Below, piece by piece: positions 46,932 to 58,062 of a stretch of 64,000 nucleotides of DNA. The DNA is from Variovorax sp. KBW07. Lineage in GTDB: Bacteria > Pseudomonadota > Gammaproteobacteria > Burkholderiales > Burkholderiaceae_C. The stretch's first letter is position 1; every line of letters starts with the position of its first letter. A program made the translations under genes and the position numbers. Where the stretch lies: positions 33,777-97,776 of the forward strand of contig NZ_QAJK01000044.1 in NCBI RefSeq assembly GCF_003852515.1. Reading direction: 5' to 3'. Under the pieces are notes generated by a model. That model was not told the DNA's origin and did not search any database. It saw only the letters and a program-made list of their open reading frames with translations.

Positions 46932-49577
46932 ATGACCTCATTCGCCAAAGAAACCCTGCCCATCAGTCTTGAAGAGGAAATGCGCAGCAGCTATCTCGAT
47001 TACGCCATGAGCGTCATCGTGGGCCGGGCGCTTCCTGATGCGCGCGACGGCCTCAAGCCCGTGCATCGGCGCGTGCTGTTCGCCATGCACGAGCTCAACA
47101 ACGACTGGAACCGGCCGTACAAGAAGTCGGCCCGTATCGTCGGTGACGTGATCGGTAAGTACCACCCTCACGGCGACCAGTCGGTCTACGACACCATCGT
47201 GCGGTTGGCGCAGGACTTCTCCATGCGCCACATGCTGGTCGACGGCCAGGGCAACTTCGGGTCGGTCGATGGAGACAACGCAGCCGCAATGCGTTATACG
47301 GAAATCCGGCTGGCCAAAATTGCGCACGAAATGCTGGCCGATATCGACAAGGAAACTGTCGACTTTCAGGACAATTACGACGGCTCCGAAAAAGAGCCAA
47401 AAGTGCTGCCAAGCCAGTTGCCCAATTTGCTGGTGAATGGCTCGGGCGGTATTGCGGTCGGCATGGCCACCAATATTCCGCCGCACAACCTCAATGAAGT
47501 GGTGGACGCCTGCCTGCACCTGCTGCGCAACCCCGAAGCCAGCATCGACGAGCTGATGGAAATCGTGCCGGCGCCCGATTTCCCCACCGCCGGCATCATC
47601 TACGGCATCAACGGCGTGAAGGACGGCTACCGCACCGGCCGCGGCAAGGTCGTGATGCGCGCCAAGTGCCACTTCGAGGACATCGACCGCGGCCAGCGCC
47701 AGGCGATCATCGTCGACGAGCTCCCCTACCAGGTCAACAAGAAGACGCTGCAGGAGCGCATGGCCGAGTTGGTGCACGAGAAAAAAATCGAAGGCATCAG
47801 CCACATCCAGGACGAGTCCGACAAGTCGGGCATGCGCCTGGTGATCGAGCTCAAGCGCGGCGAAGTGCCCGAGGTCGTGCTCAACAACCTCTACAAGCAG
47901 ACGCAACTGCAGGACACCTTCGGCATCAACATGGTGGCGCTGGTCAACGGCCAGCCCAAGCTGTGCAACCTGAAGGACCTGATCGAGGTCTTCCTGCAGC
48001 ACCGCCGCGAAGTGGTCACGCGCCGCACCGTCTTCACGCTGCGCAAGGCCCGCGAGCGCGGCCACGTGCTCGAAGGCCTGGCGGTGGCGCTGGCCAACAT
48101 CGACGAATTCATCCGCATCATCCGCGAATCGCCCACGCCGCCGGTCGCCAAGGCCGAGCTGATGACCCGCGCCTGGGACAGCAAGCTGGTGCGCGAGATG
48201 CTCACGCGTTCACGCGCCGACGGCGGCGTGATCAACGCTGACGACTACCGCCCTGAAGGCCTCGAGCGCGAATACGGCATGGGCGGCGACGGCCTCTATC
48301 GCCTGTCGGAAACGCAAGCGCAAGAAATCCTGCAGATGCGCCTGCAACGCCTGACCGGTCTCGAGCAAGACAAGATCGTTGCCGAGTACAAGGAAGTCAT
48401 GGCGGAAATCGACGACCTGCTCGACATCCTGGCCAAGCCCGAACGCGTCTCCATCATCATTGGCGACGAACTCGGCGAGATCAAGCAGGAATTCGGCCAA
48501 TCGAAGCTCGGCGCCCGCCGCAGCCTGGTCGAGCACAGCGCCTACGACCTCTCGACCGAAGACCTGATCACACCGACCGACATGGTGGTGACGCTCTCGC
48601 ACAGCGGCTACATCAAGAGCCAGCCGCTGGGCGAATACCGCGCGCAAAAACGCGGCGGCCGCGGCAAGCAGGCCACGGCCACCAAGGACGACGACTGGAT
48701 CGACCAGCTCTTCATTGCCAACACGCACGACTACATCCTGTGCTTCTCCAACCGCGGCCGGCTGTACTGGCTCAAGGTGTGGGAAGTTCCGGCGGGTTCG
48801 CGTGGCTCGCGCGGCCGGCCCATCGTCAACATGTTCCCGCTGCAGGAAGGCGAGAAGATCAACGTCGCCCTCGCCCTGACCGGCGAGAAGCGCAACTTCC
48901 CGGCCGACCAGTACGTGTTCATGGCGACCTCGATGGGCACCGTCAAGAAGACCGCGCTCGACGAGTTCAACAACCCGCGCAAGGGCGGCATCATTGCCGT
49001 GAACCTCGACGATGGCGACTACCTTATCGGCGCCGCCCTCACCGACGGCAAGCATGACGTGATGCTCTTCAGCGACGGCGGCAAGGCCGTGCGTTTCGCC
49101 GAAGACGACGTTCGCCCGCTGGGCCGCAATGCGCGCGGCGTGCGCGGCATGTCGCTGGACCCCGGCCAGGGCGTTATCGCCATGCTGGTGGCCGAGGACG
49201 AGCAGCAAAGCGTGCTCACCGCCACCGAAAATGGTTACGGAAAACGAACAAGCATTACGGAATACACGCGCCACGGCCGTGGAACCAAAGGCATGATTGC
49301 GATTCAACAGAGTGAGCGCAACGGCAAGGTCGTTGCCGCCACTCTCGTGCATGCGGATGATGAGATCATGCTCATCACCGACAAGGGTGTGCTCGTGCGC
49401 ACCCGGGTTGCCGAGATTCGCGAACTGGGTCGCGCGACGCAAGGCGTCACGCTGATCGGGCTCGACGAAGGCGCCAAACTCAGCGGGCTACAACGTATCG
49501 TCGAAAACGACGCGAACGGCGAGAGCGAGCCGGACGCAGACGATACTTCCACATCTTCAACGGAGAATCCTCAGTGA
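46932..49577 (+). CDS. gyrA: DNA gyrase subunit A
   Basis: An 881-aa type II topoisomerase A subunit. The N-terminus has [31 protein letters not shown], then [21 protein letters not shown] and the catalytic Tyr in [10 protein letters not shown]. The quinolone-resistance region reads [12 protein letters not shown], with Ser at the usual position. The C-terminal beta-pinwheel includes the GyrA box region ([11 protein letters not shown]). It introduces negative supercoils with GyrB. It is followed by a GTGA overlap with the next gene. Confidence 0.97.
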   Translation: MTSFAKETLPISLEEEMRSSYLDYAMSVIVGRALPDARDGLKPVHRRVLFAMHELNNDWNRPYKKSARIVGDVIGKYHPHGDQSVYDTIVRLAQDFSMRHMLVDGQGNFGSVDGDNAAAMRYTEIRLAKIAHEMLADIDKETVDFQDNYDGSEKEPKVLPSQLPNLLVNGSGGIAVGMATNIPPHNLNEVVDACLHLLRNPEASIDELMEIVPAPDFPTAGIIYGINGVKDGYRTGRGKVVMRAKCHFEDIDRGQRQAIIVDELPYQVNKKTLQERMAELVHEKKIEGISHIQDESDKSGMRLVIELKRGEVPEVVLNNLYKQTQLQDTFGINMVALVNGQPKLCNLKDLIEVFLQHRREVVTRRTVFTLRKARERGHVLEGLAVALANIDEFIRIIRESPTPPVAKAELMTRAWDSKLVREMLTRSRADGGVINADDYRPEGLEREYGMGGDGLYRLSETQAQEILQMRLQRLTGLEQDKIVAEYKEVMAEIDDLLDILAKPERVSIIIGDELGEIKQEFGQSKLGARRSLVEHSAYDLSTEDLITPTDMVVTLSHSGYIKSQPLGEYRAQKRGGRGKQATATKDDDWIDQLFIANTHDYILCFSNRGRLYWLKVWEVPAGSRGSRGRPIVNMFPLQEGEKINVALALTGEKRNFPADQYVFMATSMGTVKKTALDEFNNPRKGGIIAVNLDDGDYLIGAALTDGKHDVMLFSDGGKAVRFAEDDVRPLGRNARGVRGMSLDPGQGVIAMLVAEDEQQSVLTATENGYGKRTSITEYTRHGRGTKGMIAIQQSERNGKVVAATLVHADDEIMLITDKGVLVRTRVAEIRELGRATQGVTLIGLDEGAKLSGLQRIVENDANGESEPDADDTSTSSTENPQ

Positions 49578-50164
49578 AAAAAATCAAACTCGCACTTCTG
49601 ACGGTAGCCCTGGCTGGCAGCTCGATGGCCGCAATGGCCCAAGACAAGGCCACGCTCATCAAGCAGTTCATCGACATCCAGCGTCCCGGCATCGAATCGC
49701 TGGCACGCGGACTGGTCGAGCAATCGAGCGCTCCCATTGCGCAAGCCGGCTCGCAGTACCTGCAGACGCAAGTGCCTGAAGCCAAGCGCGAAGCCGCCGC
49801 CAAGGCAGCCGACGCCGAGCTCAAGAAGTACTTCGACGACGCCTACCCGATCGTGCGCGACAAGGCCGTGCAACTGGCGCCTGGCGCCCTGACCCCGCTG
49901 CTCGAGCAGAACTTCAGCGAAGACGAGCTCAAGCAACTGCTGGCCTGGATCAACTCGCCCCTCAGCAAGAAGTACCAGGACCTGAACCCCAAGATGCAGA
50001 CCGCACTGACGGAAAAGCTGGTGAACGAAACCCGCGCCACCATCGAACCCAAGATGCGCACGCTCGACACCAACGTTGCCAAGGCCCTCGGCGCTCCGAC
50101 CGATGCTCCGGCACAAGGTGCCGCACCCGCCAAGGCGCCAGCCAAGGCTCCAGTCAAGAAGTAA
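49574..50164 (+). CDS. DUF2059 family secreted protein
   Basis: A 196-aa protein. GTG 49574 overlaps the gyrA stop. A signal peptide ([21 protein letters not shown]) precedes a helical DUF2059-type domain: [19 protein letters not shown], then [22 protein letters not shown]. The tail is Ala/Pro/Lys-rich. Function unknown, probably periplasmic. It commonly sits between gyrA and serC in this family. Confidence 0.85.
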   Translation: MKKIKLALLTVALAGSSMAAMAQDKATLIKQFIDIQRPGIESLARGLVEQSSAPIAQAGSQYLQTQVPEAKREAAAKAADAELKKYFDDAYPIVRDKAVQLAPGALTPLLEQNFSEDELKQLLAWINSPLSKKYQDLNPKMQTALTEKLVNETRATIEPKMRTLDTNVAKALGAPTDAPAQGAAPAKAPAKAPVKK

Positions 50165-50170
50165 AGCAAC

Positions 50171-51301
50171 GTGACCCAGCAGCAGACGCCGGCCGGCAAG
50201 CGCCCCTACAACTTTTCGGCCGGCCCGGCTGCCATGCCGGAGGCGGTGCTGCAACGCGCTGCCTCCGAAATGCTCGACTGGCAGGGCAGCGGCATGAGCG
50301 TGATGGAAATGAGCCATCGCGGCAAGGAATTCGGCGCCATCTGCACTCAGGCCGAAGCCGATATCCGTACGCTGCTGGCCGTGCCCTCACATTTCCACGT
50401 CCTGTTCATGCAGGGCGGTGGACTTGGCGAAAACGCCATCGTGCCGATGAACCTGTCGCGCGGCAAAACCGCCGACTTCGTCATCACCGGCAGCTGGAGC
50501 AGCAAGTCGCACAAGGAAGCGCAGCGCTACTGCACTGCGCGCGTCGTCGCGAGCAACGCCGATGACCAGCACACCAAGCTGCCCGCCCCTTCGAGCTGGC
50601 AGCTCAGCCAGGATGCCTCGTACGTGCACGTGTGCAGCAACGAGACCATCAACGGCATCGAATTCCAGCAACTGCCCGACCTTGCCGCGCTCGGCAGCAA
50701 GGCGCCGCTCATCATCGACTTCTCGTCGCACGTGGCCTCGCGCAGCGTCGACTGGAGCCGCGTGGGCCTGGCCTTCGGCGGCGCCCAGAAAAACCTCGGC
50801 CCGGCCGGCCTGACGATCGTCGTCGTGCGCGACGACCTGCTCGGCCACGCCCTGGAGATCTGCCCGAGCGCGTTCAACTACAAGACCGTGGCCGACAACA
50901 AGTCCATGTACAACACCCCGCCGACCTGGGGCATCTACATGGCCGGCCTCACCTTCCAGTGGCTGCTGCAGCAGACCGAAGGCGAGCTCACCGGCGTGGC
51001 CGCCATGGAGCAGCGCAACATCGCCAAAGCCAAGCTGCTGTACGACTTCATCGACGGTTCCGACTTCTATGCCAACCGCATCGACGCCGGCTGCCGCTCG
51101 CGCATGAACGTGCCCTTCTTCCTGGCCGACGAAGGCCGCAACGAGGCCTTCCTGGCCGGTGCGCGCGAAGCCGGGCTGTTGCAGCTCAAGGGCCACAAGT
51201 CGGTCGGCGGCATGCGCGCCAGCCTTTACAACGCCATGCCGTTGGCAGGGGTGCAGGCACTGGTGGGCTACATGCGAGAATTCGAGCGATCGCATGCCTA
51301 G
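50171..51301 (+). CDS. serC: Phosphoserine aminotransferase
   Basis: A 376-aa PLP enzyme. It starts at GTG 50171. Markers are [18 protein letters not shown] at the N-terminus, [15 protein letters not shown], and the PLP-binding Lys in [13 protein letters not shown]. It makes phosphoserine for serine synthesis and also acts in pyridoxine synthesis. First of the serC-pheA-tyrA-aroA cluster. Confidence 0.95.
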   Translation: MTQQQTPAGKRPYNFSAGPAAMPEAVLQRAASEMLDWQGSGMSVMEMSHRGKEFGAICTQAEADIRTLLAVPSHFHVLFMQGGGLGENAIVPMNLSRGKTADFVITGSWSSKSHKEAQRYCTARVVASNADDQHTKLPAPSSWQLSQDASYVHVCSNETINGIEFQQLPDLAALGSKAPLIIDFSSHVASRSVDWSRVGLAFGGAQKNLGPAGLTIVVVRDDLLGHALEICPSAFNYKTVADNKSMYNTPPTWGIYMAGLTFQWLLQQTEGELTGVAAMEQRNIAKAKLLYDFIDGSDFYANRIDAGCRSRMNVPFFLADEGRNEAFLAGAREAGLLQLKGHKSVGGMRASLYNAMPLAGVQALVGYMREFERSHA

Positions 51302-51326
51302 GCGCATGCCCTAGCTGCTCGCACCG

Positions 51327-52457
51327 ATGACCGCCTCCGCACCCACACCGCCCTCTTCCTCGCCCTCTCCCGACAATTCCGAAAGCCTTGCCGGTCTGCG
51401 CGTGCAGATCGACTCGCTCGACCAGCAACTGCTCAGCCTGCTCAACGAGCGGGCCCATGTGGCCGAGCTGGTCGGCGAGGTCAAGAAGCGCGAAGGCACG
51501 CCCTTCTTCCGCCCCGACCGCGTCGCGGCAGTCATCGACAAGATGCAGAAAAGCAATGCAGGTCCGCTCAAGGACCTGCATGTGGCGGCCATCTGGCGCG
51601 AGATCATGTCGGCCTGCCTGGCCCTCGAGTCGCCGCAGCGCGTGGCCGTGCTGGGCCCTGAAGGCACCTTCTGCGAACAGGCCGCCATCGAGTACTTCGG
51701 CGGCGCCGCCGACCTGATCTATTGCGCCAGCTTCGACGAAGTGTTCCATGCCACCGCCGCGGGCAGCGCCCAGTACGGCGTGGTCGGCGTCGAGAACTCG
51801 ACCGAAGGCGTGGTCACGCGTTCGCTCGACCTGTTCCTGCATTCGCCCACCCACGTCGTCGGCGAAGTCAGCCTGCTGGTTCGCCACCACCTGCTGCGCA
51901 GCAGCAACTCGCTCGAAGGCGTCGAGGCCGTGCTGGCCCATCCGCAGGCGCTGGCCCAATGCCAGACCTGGCTGTCCAAGCACCTGCCCAACGCCGAGCG
52001 GCGCGCCGTGGCGAGCAACGCCGAAGGCGCACGCCTCGCGGCCACCAACCCGGCCTGGGCCGCGCTCGCCGGCGAACGCGCCGCCACGCGCTTCGGCCTG
52101 CACATCGTGGCGCACGCCATCCAGGACGATTCGTACAACCGCACCCGCTTCTCGGTGATCTGCCTGCCGCAGACGCTGGCCATGCCGCCGGCCTCGGGCA
52201 AGGACTGCACGAGCCTGATCGTCTCGGTGCCCAACCAGCCCGGTGCGGTGCACGACCTGCTGGTGCCGCTCAAGGCCAACAACGTGTCGATGACCCGTTT
52301 CGAATCGCGCCCCGCGCGCACCGGCCAGTGGGAGTACTACTTCTACATCGACCTGGACGGCCACCCTTCGCAGCCCAACGTGGCCGCGGCGCTGGCCGAA
52401 CTGCGCGGCCTCTGCGCGTTCTACAAGGTCCTTGGCGCCTACCCCGTCAAAGCCTGA
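51327..52457 (+). CDS. pheA: Chorismate mutase / prephenate dehydratase (P-protein)
   Basis: A 376-aa bifunctional enzyme of phenylalanine synthesis. The chorismate mutase is at residues about 22-105 (LRVQIDSLDQQLLSLLNERAHVAELVGEVK). The prephenate dehydratase follows (VAVLGPEGTFCEQAA, VENSTEGVV, YNRTRFSVI with the TRF motif). The ACT domain at the end (SVPNQPGAVHDLLVPLKANNVSMTRFESRP) binds Phe for feedback control. Confidence 0.95.
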   Translation: MTASAPTPPSSSPSPDNSESLAGLRVQIDSLDQQLLSLLNERAHVAELVGEVKKREGTPFFRPDRVAAVIDKMQKSNAGPLKDLHVAAIWREIMSACLALESPQRVAVLGPEGTFCEQAAIEYFGGAADLIYCASFDEVFHATAAGSAQYGVVGVENSTEGVVTRSLDLFLHSPTHVVGEVSLLVRHHLLRSSNSLEGVEAVLAHPQALAQCQTWLSKHLPNAERRAVASNAEGARLAATNPAWAALAGERAATRFGLHIVAHAIQDDSYNRTRFSVICLPQTLAMPPASGKDCTSLIVSVPNQPGAVHDLLVPLKANNVSMTRFESRPARTGQWEYYFYIDLDGHPSQPNVAAALAELRGLCAFYKVLGAYPVKA

Positions 52458-52471
52458 GCCGGACAGACACG

Positions 52472-53365
52472 ATGTTCGAGCAACTGGGATTGATCGGCTG
52501 CGGCCTCATGGGCGGCTCCTTTGCGCTCGCGCTCAAGCGCGCGAAGCTGGTGAAACGCGTGGTCGGCTACAGCAAGTCGCCGTCCACCACCGAGCGGGCA
52601 CGCCAGCTCGGCGTGATCGACGTGGCCGCGCCTTCCGCGCTGCTCGCCGTGTCGGGCGCCGACCTGGTGCTGCTGGCTGTGCCGGTGGCCGCGTCGGAGG
52701 CCATGTTCAAAGCCATCCGCCACGGCATTTCGAGCGAAACGCTGGTGATGGACGTCGGCTCGACCAAGGGCGACGTGATCGAAGCCGCGCGCAACGGCCT
52801 GCAAAAGCAGTTCGCGAACTTCGTGCCGGCACACCCAATCGCCGGCAAGGAAGTCTCGGGCATCGAGCACGCCGAAGCCTCGCTGTTCACCGGCCGCCAG
52901 GTCGTGCTCACGCCCGTCAAGACCACGCTGCGCTCCAACGTGCAGCGGGCCTCGCAGGTCTGGAGCGGCATCGGCGCCAACGTGGTCACCATGACGCATG
53001 AAGAGCACGACGCCGCCTTCGCCGCCGTGAGCCATCTGCCGCACCTGCTGGCCTTCGCATACACCAACGCCCTCACGGCACAGCCGCAGGGCGACCGCTT
53101 CCTGAGCCTCGCGGGCCCGGGCTTTCGCGATTTTTCGCGCATCGCCGCGAGCGATCCGGTCATGTGGCGCGACGTGCTGCTCGCCAACCGCGAGCAGGTG
53201 CTGCAGCAATCGCAAGCCTTCCGCAAGGCGCTGGAAGACCTCGAGGCGCTGATGACCGCCGGCGACCTGCAGGCGCTGGAGCAATCCATTGCCGCCGCCA
53301 GCAAGGCCCGCGCGGCGTGGAAGCCCAACTCGAATTCCGACGCCTCGGCCCAGCAGGATTCCTGA
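52472..53365 (+). CDS. tyrA: Prephenate dehydrogenase
   Basis: A 297-aa NAD(P)-dependent enzyme. The N-terminal [17 protein letters not shown] is the dinucleotide-binding site. It also has [19 protein letters not shown] and [20 protein letters not shown] with the conserved His residues. It converts prephenate to 4-hydroxyphenylpyruvate for tyrosine. It ends just before the aroA start. Confidence 0.93.
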   Translation: MFEQLGLIGCGLMGGSFALALKRAKLVKRVVGYSKSPSTTERARQLGVIDVAAPSALLAVSGADLVLLAVPVAASEAMFKAIRHGISSETLVMDVGSTKGDVIEAARNGLQKQFANFVPAHPIAGKEVSGIEHAEASLFTGRQVVLTPVKTTLRSNVQRASQVWSGIGANVVTMTHEEHDAAFAAVSHLPHLLAFAYTNALTAQPQGDRFLSLAGPGFRDFSRIAASDPVMWRDVLLANREQVLQQSQAFRKALEDLEALMTAGDLQALEQSIAAASKARAAWKPNSNSDASAQQDS

Positions 53366-53366
53366 C

Positions 53367-55379
53367 ATGTTCTCGACGGCCTTCCTCGACCTCCCGCCCC
53401 TCGCCGGTGCCGCCGGCACGGTCCGGCTGCCGGGTTCCAAGAGCATTTCCAACCGCGTGCTGCTGCTGGCCGCGCTCGCGAGCGGCACCACCACGATCCA
53501 CGACCTGCTCGACTCCGACGACACGCGCGTGATGCTCGACGCCCTGCGCGCGCTCGGCTGCGGCATCCAGCCGACGGAGAGCACGCTGCAGATCACCGGC
53601 CTTGGCGGCCAACTGAAGCCCAACGCAACCCTGCTGCCGCTGTTCCTCGGCAACGCTGGCACCGCGATGCGCCCGCTGACCGCGGCGCTGTCGCTGCTCG
53701 GCGGCGAATTCGAACTGAGCGGCGTGCCGCGCATGCACGAGCGTCCCATCGGCGATCTGGTCGACGCACTGACCCAGCTCGGCTGCAACATCGATTACCT
53801 CGGCAACCCCGGCTACCCGCCGCTGCGCATCCACCCGGTCGACCACGACGACCTGGTGCTCGACGCGCCGATCCGCGTGCGGGGCGACGTGTCGAGCCAG
53901 TTCCTCACGGCCCTGCTGCTGGCGCTGCCGCTCGCGGCGCGCAAGGACATCGTCATCGAGGTGGTCGGCGAGTTGATCTCCAAGCCCTACATCGAGATCA
54001 CGCTGAACCTGCTGGCGCGCTTCGGCATCGCCGTACAGCGCGACGGCTGGGAGCGCTTCACCATTCCGGCTGGCAGCCGCTACAGCTCGCCGGGGGACAT
54101 CCACGTCGAGGCCGATGCCTCGTCTGCTAGCTATTTCATAGCACTTGGCGCAATAGCGACGGGCGTGTCTGGCAAGAATGGCATTCGAATCGAGGGTGTG
54201 GGCGCCGATTCGATCCAGGGCGATATCCGTTTCATCGACGCTGCCCGGCAAATGGGTGCGCAGGTCGACAGCGGCCCGAACTGGCTCGAAGTGCGCCGTG
54301 GCGCCTGGCCGCTGAAGGCCATCGACCTCGACGCCAACCACATCCCCGACGCGGCGATGACGCTGGCCGTCATGGCGCTCTACGCCGACGGCCCAAGCAC
54401 GCTGCGCAACATCGCCAGCTGGCGGGTCAAGGAAACCGACCGCATCGACGCCATGGCCAACGAGCTGAAAAAGCTAGGCGCCACGGTCGAGGCCGGACCC
54501 GATTTCATTCGCGTGCATCCGTTGGCCCAACCGGGCTGGCTGCCGGCGAGCATCCGCACCTATGACGACCACCGGGTCGCCATGTGCTTCTCGCTCGCGG
54601 CGTTCAACCCGGCCGGCGTACCGGTGCGCATCCTCGAGCCCCACTGCGTCGCCAAGACTTTCCCCGAGTACTTCGAAACCCTGTTCTCGGTGGCCGAAGC
54701 CGCGGAGGTGCCGGTGATCTGCATCGACGGCCCGACCGCCTCCGGCAAGGGCACGCTGGCCGCCGAAGTGGCGCGCCTGCTGGGCTACCACTACCTCGAC
54801 TCGGGCTCGCTCTATCGCGTGACGGGCTTGGCCATGCGCCGCGCCGGCCTCAACGCCGACGCGCAGCACGAGGCGCAGATCGCCACCCTGGCGGCCGCCC
54901 TGCCCCTGCAATTCGCCGAGGGCAAGGTGCTGCTTGCCGGCGAAGACGTCAGCGACGAAATCCGCACCGAAGCCGCCGGCATGGACGCCTCCCGCGTCTC
55001 TACGCTACCGGCCGTGCGCGAGGCCCTTCTGGCCCTGCAGCAGCGCTTCCGGCAGCTGCCCGGCCTGGTGGCCGATGGCCGCGACATGGGCACCGTCATC
55101 TTCCCCGACGCCTCCCTCAAGGTCTTCCTCACGGCCAGCGCCGACCAGCGCGCCGTCCGGCGCCATAAGCAGTTGATTTCAAAGGGTATTTCAACTACAC
55201 TCGACAGTCTTCGCTCCGACTTGGAAGCACGTGACGCCCGGGACTCTTCCCGCAGCGTCGCCCCTCTGAAGCCGGCGCAAGATGCCCGCCACCTCGACAA
55301 CTCCCAGCTGTCCATCGAGCAATCGATCGATACGGTGTTGAACTGGTGGCAGCAAGTGCAGCCTTTCAGGTCCGCTTGA
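53367..55379 (+). CDS. aroA: Fused EPSP synthase / cytidylate kinase
   Basis: A 670-aa two-domain protein. Residues 1 to about 440 are 3-phosphoshikimate 1-carboxyvinyltransferase ([48 protein letters not shown]). From about 449 a full cytidylate kinase follows: [20 protein letters not shown] with the P-loop, [17 protein letters not shown], and [20 protein letters not shown]. The two genes are adjacent in many proteobacteria; here they share one frame. It joins aromatic amino acid synthesis and pyrimidine nucleotide supply in one polypeptide; such fusions are known in Comamonadaceae. Confidence 0.95.
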   Translation: MFSTAFLDLPPLAGAAGTVRLPGSKSISNRVLLLAALASGTTTIHDLLDSDDTRVMLDALRALGCGIQPTESTLQITGLGGQLKPNATLLPLFLGNAGTAMRPLTAALSLLGGEFELSGVPRMHERPIGDLVDALTQLGCNIDYLGNPGYPPLRIHPVDHDDLVLDAPIRVRGDVSSQFLTALLLALPLAARKDIVIEVVGELISKPYIEITLNLLARFGIAVQRDGWERFTIPAGSRYSSPGDIHVEADASSASYFIALGAIATGVSGKNGIRIEGVGADSIQGDIRFIDAARQMGAQVDSGPNWLEVRRGAWPLKAIDLDANHIPDAAMTLAVMALYADGPSTLRNIASWRVKETDRIDAMANELKKLGATVEAGPDFIRVHPLAQPGWLPASIRTYDDHRVAMCFSLAAFNPAGVPVRILEPHCVAKTFPEYFETLFSVAEAAEVPVICIDGPTASGKGTLAAEVARLLGYHYLDSGSLYRVTGLAMRRAGLNADAQHEAQIATLAAALPLQFAEGKVLLAGEDVSDEIRTEAAGMDASRVSTLPAVREALLALQQRFRQLPGLVADGRDMGTVIFPDASLKVFLTASADQRAVRRHKQLISKGISTTLDSLRSDLEARDARDSSRSVAPLKPAQDARHLDNSQLSIEQSIDTVLNWWQQVQPFRSA

Positions 55380-55575
55380 AAGGCTCGCGCCAACCGGGTG
55401 TTCCGGGTGGCGCATACCGCTCCAGCAGGCTCTTCTCGCGCGACAGCGCACCGGCCTTCTGGTTGTTCAACCAACCCGGGCACCAGCCCACAAAACCGCC
55501 GTCTCCAGACCCACAGCAGCCGCACGCAATTTCGCAATAGCGCCTGCCAACCCTGCCTGACGGAAGGAACCATAA

Positions 55576-57264
55576 ATGTCTGAATCTTTTGCCGACCTAT
55601 TCGAAGAGTCCCTGAAGCGTTCCGAAATGCGCACCGGCGAGGTCATCACGGCCGAAGTCGTGCGCGTCGAGCACAACCACGTCGTCGTCAACGCCGGTCT
55701 GAAGTCCGAAGCGTATGTGCCGATCGAAGAGTTCAAGAACGACAAGGGCGAACTCGAAGTCCAGGCCGGCGATTTCGTTTCCGTTGCCATCGGCAGCGTT
55801 GAAAACGGCTACGGCGATACCATCCTCTCGCGCGACACCGCCAAGCGTCTGGCTTCGTGGCTCGCCCTCGAGAAGGCCCTGGAATCGGGCGACTTCGTCA
55901 CCGGCACCACCAGCGGCAAGGTCAAGGGCGGTCTCACCGTCCTGGTCAATGGCATCCGCGCATTCCTGCCCGGCTCGCTGATCGACACGCGTCCCATCAA
56001 GGACCTGACCCCGTACGAAAACAAGACCCTCGAATTCAAGGTCATCAAGCTCGACCGCAAGCGCAACAACGTTGTGCTGTCGCGCCGTGCCGTGGTCGAA
56101 GCCAGCATGGGCGAAGAACGCGCCAAGCTGATGGAAACCCTGAAGGAAGGCGCTGTTGTCCGCGGCGTCGTCAAGAACATCACCGAATACGGTGCGTTCG
56201 TCGACCTCGGCGGCATCGATGGCCTGCTGCACATCACCGACATGGCATGGCGCCGTGTTCGCCACCCGAGCGAAGTCGTTCAGGCCGGCCAGGAAATCAC
56301 CGCCAAGATCCTCAAGTTCGACACCGAAAAGAACCGTGTCTCGCTGGGTCTCAAGCAAATGGGCGACGACCCGTGGATGGGCGTTTCGCGCCGCTACCCA
56401 CAATCGACCCGCCTGTTCGGCAAGGTCACGAACATTGCCGACTACGGCGCGTTCGTCGAACTCGAACCCGGCATCGAAGGCTTGGTGCACGTCTCCGAAA
56501 TGGACTGGACCAACAAGAACATCGCTCCGAACAAGATCGTCTCGCTGGGCGACGAAGTCGAAGTCATGGTCCTCGAAATCGACGAAGACAAGCGCCGCAT
56601 CAGCCTGGGCATGAAGCAGTGCAAGGCCAACCCGTGGCAAGAGTTCGCGCAGAACACCAAGCGCGGCGACCGCGTCAAGGGCCCGATCAAGTCGATCACC
56701 GACTTCGGCGTGTTCGTGGGCCTGGCTGCCGGCATCGACGGCCTGGTTCACCTCTCGGACCTCTCGTGGAACGAAGCAGGCGAAACCGCCGTTCGCAACT
56801 ACAAGAAGGGCCAGGAAGTCGAAGCGATCGTGCTGGCAGTCGACGTCGACCGCGAGCGCATCTCGCTGGGCATCAAGCAACTCGACAGCGACCCGTTCAC
56901 CACGTTCACCACCGTGAACGACAAGGGCCAGATCGTGACCGGCAAGGTCAAGACCGTGGACGCCCGTGGCGCTGAAATCGACCTCGGCGAAGACATCCTC
57001 GGCTACCTGCGTGCTTCGGAAATCTCGCGCGACCGCGTCGAAGATGCCCGCAACGTGCTGAAGGAAGGCGACGAAGTCACCGCCATCGTCGTGAATGTGG
57101 ATCGCAAGACCCGCAACATCCAGCTGTCGATCAAGCAGAAGGACATGGTCGACGAACAAGGCGCCATGGCCAACCTGAGCCAGCAGTCGGCACGCGAAAA
57201 CGCGGGCACGACGAGCCTGGGCGCCCTGCTGCGCGCCAAGCTCGACAACAGCGACAACAAGTAA
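55576..57264 (+). CDS. rpsA: 30S ribosomal protein S1
   Basis: A 562-aa protein with six S1 RNA-binding repeats; strong ones carry [41 protein letters not shown] and [21 protein letters not shown]. It begins [11 protein letters not shown], normal for S1. It binds mRNA at the ribosome. The order cmk-rpsA-ihfB is the classic one. A large terminator follows. Confidence 0.97.
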   Translation: MSESFADLFEESLKRSEMRTGEVITAEVVRVEHNHVVVNAGLKSEAYVPIEEFKNDKGELEVQAGDFVSVAIGSVENGYGDTILSRDTAKRLASWLALEKALESGDFVTGTTSGKVKGGLTVLVNGIRAFLPGSLIDTRPIKDLTPYENKTLEFKVIKLDRKRNNVVLSRRAVVEASMGEERAKLMETLKEGAVVRGVVKNITEYGAFVDLGGIDGLLHITDMAWRRVRHPSEVVQAGQEITAKILKFDTEKNRVSLGLKQMGDDPWMGVSRRYPQSTRLFGKVTNIADYGAFVELEPGIEGLVHVSEMDWTNKNIAPNKIVSLGDEVEVMVLEIDEDKRRISLGMKQCKANPWQEFAQNTKRGDRVKGPIKSITDFGVFVGLAAGIDGLVHLSDLSWNEAGETAVRNYKKGQEVEAIVLAVDVDRERISLGIKQLDSDPFTTFTTVNDKGQIVTGKVKTVDARGAEIDLGEDILGYLRASEISRDRVEDARNVLKEGDEVTAIVVNVDRKTRNIQLSIKQKDMVDEQGAMANLSQQSARENAGTTSLGALLRAKLDNSDNK

Positions 57265-57275
57265 GCTGAGTCCGA

Positions 57276-57320
57276 AGACAGAGCCGGCCAGGCGCTTAGC
57301 TTGGCCACTCTGTCTTTTTT
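57276..57320 (+). terminator. Terminator after rpsA
   Basis: A long inverted repeat AGACAGAG.CCGGCCA with TGGCCA.CTCTGTCT and an 11-nt loop, followed by seven Ts. It separates rpsA from ihfB. Confidence 0.85.
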
Positions 57321-57347
57321 TCGTCCACGTTTTCTCTGCCCCGGCCT

Positions 57348-57674
57348 ATGACCCGCTCTGACCTTGTCGAAGAACTCGCAGCGCGCTTTGCGCAACTCAC
57401 GCACCGCGATGCCGAATACGCCGTCAAGACCATCCTCGACGCCATGAGCGACGCGCTGGTGCGCGGGCACCGCATCGAGATCCGTGGGTTCGGCAGCTTC
57501 TCGGTCAACCGACGCCCGCCGCGCATCGGACGCAATCCGCGTTCGGGCGAGAGCGTGCAGATTCCAGAGAAACGGGTGCCTCACTTCAAGCCGGGCAAAG
57601 CCCTGCGCGAGGCCGTGGACGCAAAGACCGCCGAACTCGACGCCGGCAAGGAAGCCAAGGGCCGCAAGGCCTGA
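57348..57674 (+). CDS. ihfB: Integration host factor subunit beta
   Basis: A 108-aa DNA-bending protein. Features: [23 protein letters not shown] at the start, and the beta arm [38 protein letters not shown] with the Pro at its tip. The C-terminal 12 residues are a Lys-rich extension. It may also assist the integrase of the neighbouring prophage. Confidence 0.95.
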   Translation: MTRSDLVEELAARFAQLTHRDAEYAVKTILDAMSDALVRGHRIEIRGFGSFSVNRRPPRIGRNPRSGESVQIPEKRVPHFKPGKALREAVDAKTAELDAGKEAKGRKA

Positions 57675-57720
57675 TCGGCATGGTTACAAACGTAGAATGC
57701 TCCCGGCAACGGGAACGGCT

Positions 57721-58062
57721 ATGAAATACCTCCTGTGGCTGCTCAAGGCAGCCATTTTTTTTACGCTCTTCGCTTTCGCGCTGAACAACCAGCACGACGC
57801 GACCGTCTACTTCTTCTTCGGCACCTACTGGCGCGCACCGCTCGTGCTCGTCGTGCTCGCGGCCTTCGCCGGCGGGCTCGTGGTGGGTGCGCTCGGCATG
57901 TTGCCCGGCTGGTGGAAGCACCGCGCTGCTGCGGCGCAACTGCCTTCCGCATCGTCCGAAGCCCCCTCCACCGCGGCCCCCACGACAGCCGCTTCCGCCC
58001 CCGCGGCAGCGCCGTCCATTTCCGCCACCGACCTTCCCGCCGTACGTCAACATGGACTTTGA
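57721..58062 (+). CDS. lapA: LapA-domain membrane protein
   Basis: A 113-aa inner-membrane protein with two hydrophobic helices (LLWLLKAAIFFTLFAFALNN and APLVLVVLAAFAGGLVVGALGML) and a Pro/Ala/Ser-rich tail. It precedes lapB with an 11-bp overlap, as in the lapAB operon that controls lipopolysaccharide assembly. Confidence 0.85.
   Translation: MKYLLWLLKAAIFFTLFAFALNNQHDATVYFFFGTYWRAPLVLVVLAAFAGGLVVGALGMLPGWWKHRAAAAQLPSASSEAPSTAAPTTAASAPAAAPSISATDLPAVRQHGL

Noticed and set aside
48210-49442. 410-codon minus-strand frame opposite gyrA
   Set aside because: A shadow of the gyrA C-terminal domain with no independent start signals.
55597-57159. 520-codon minus-strand frame opposite rpsA
   Set aside because: rpsA is certain. 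The opposite frame is Asp/Val/Phe-rich through complement codon bias only.
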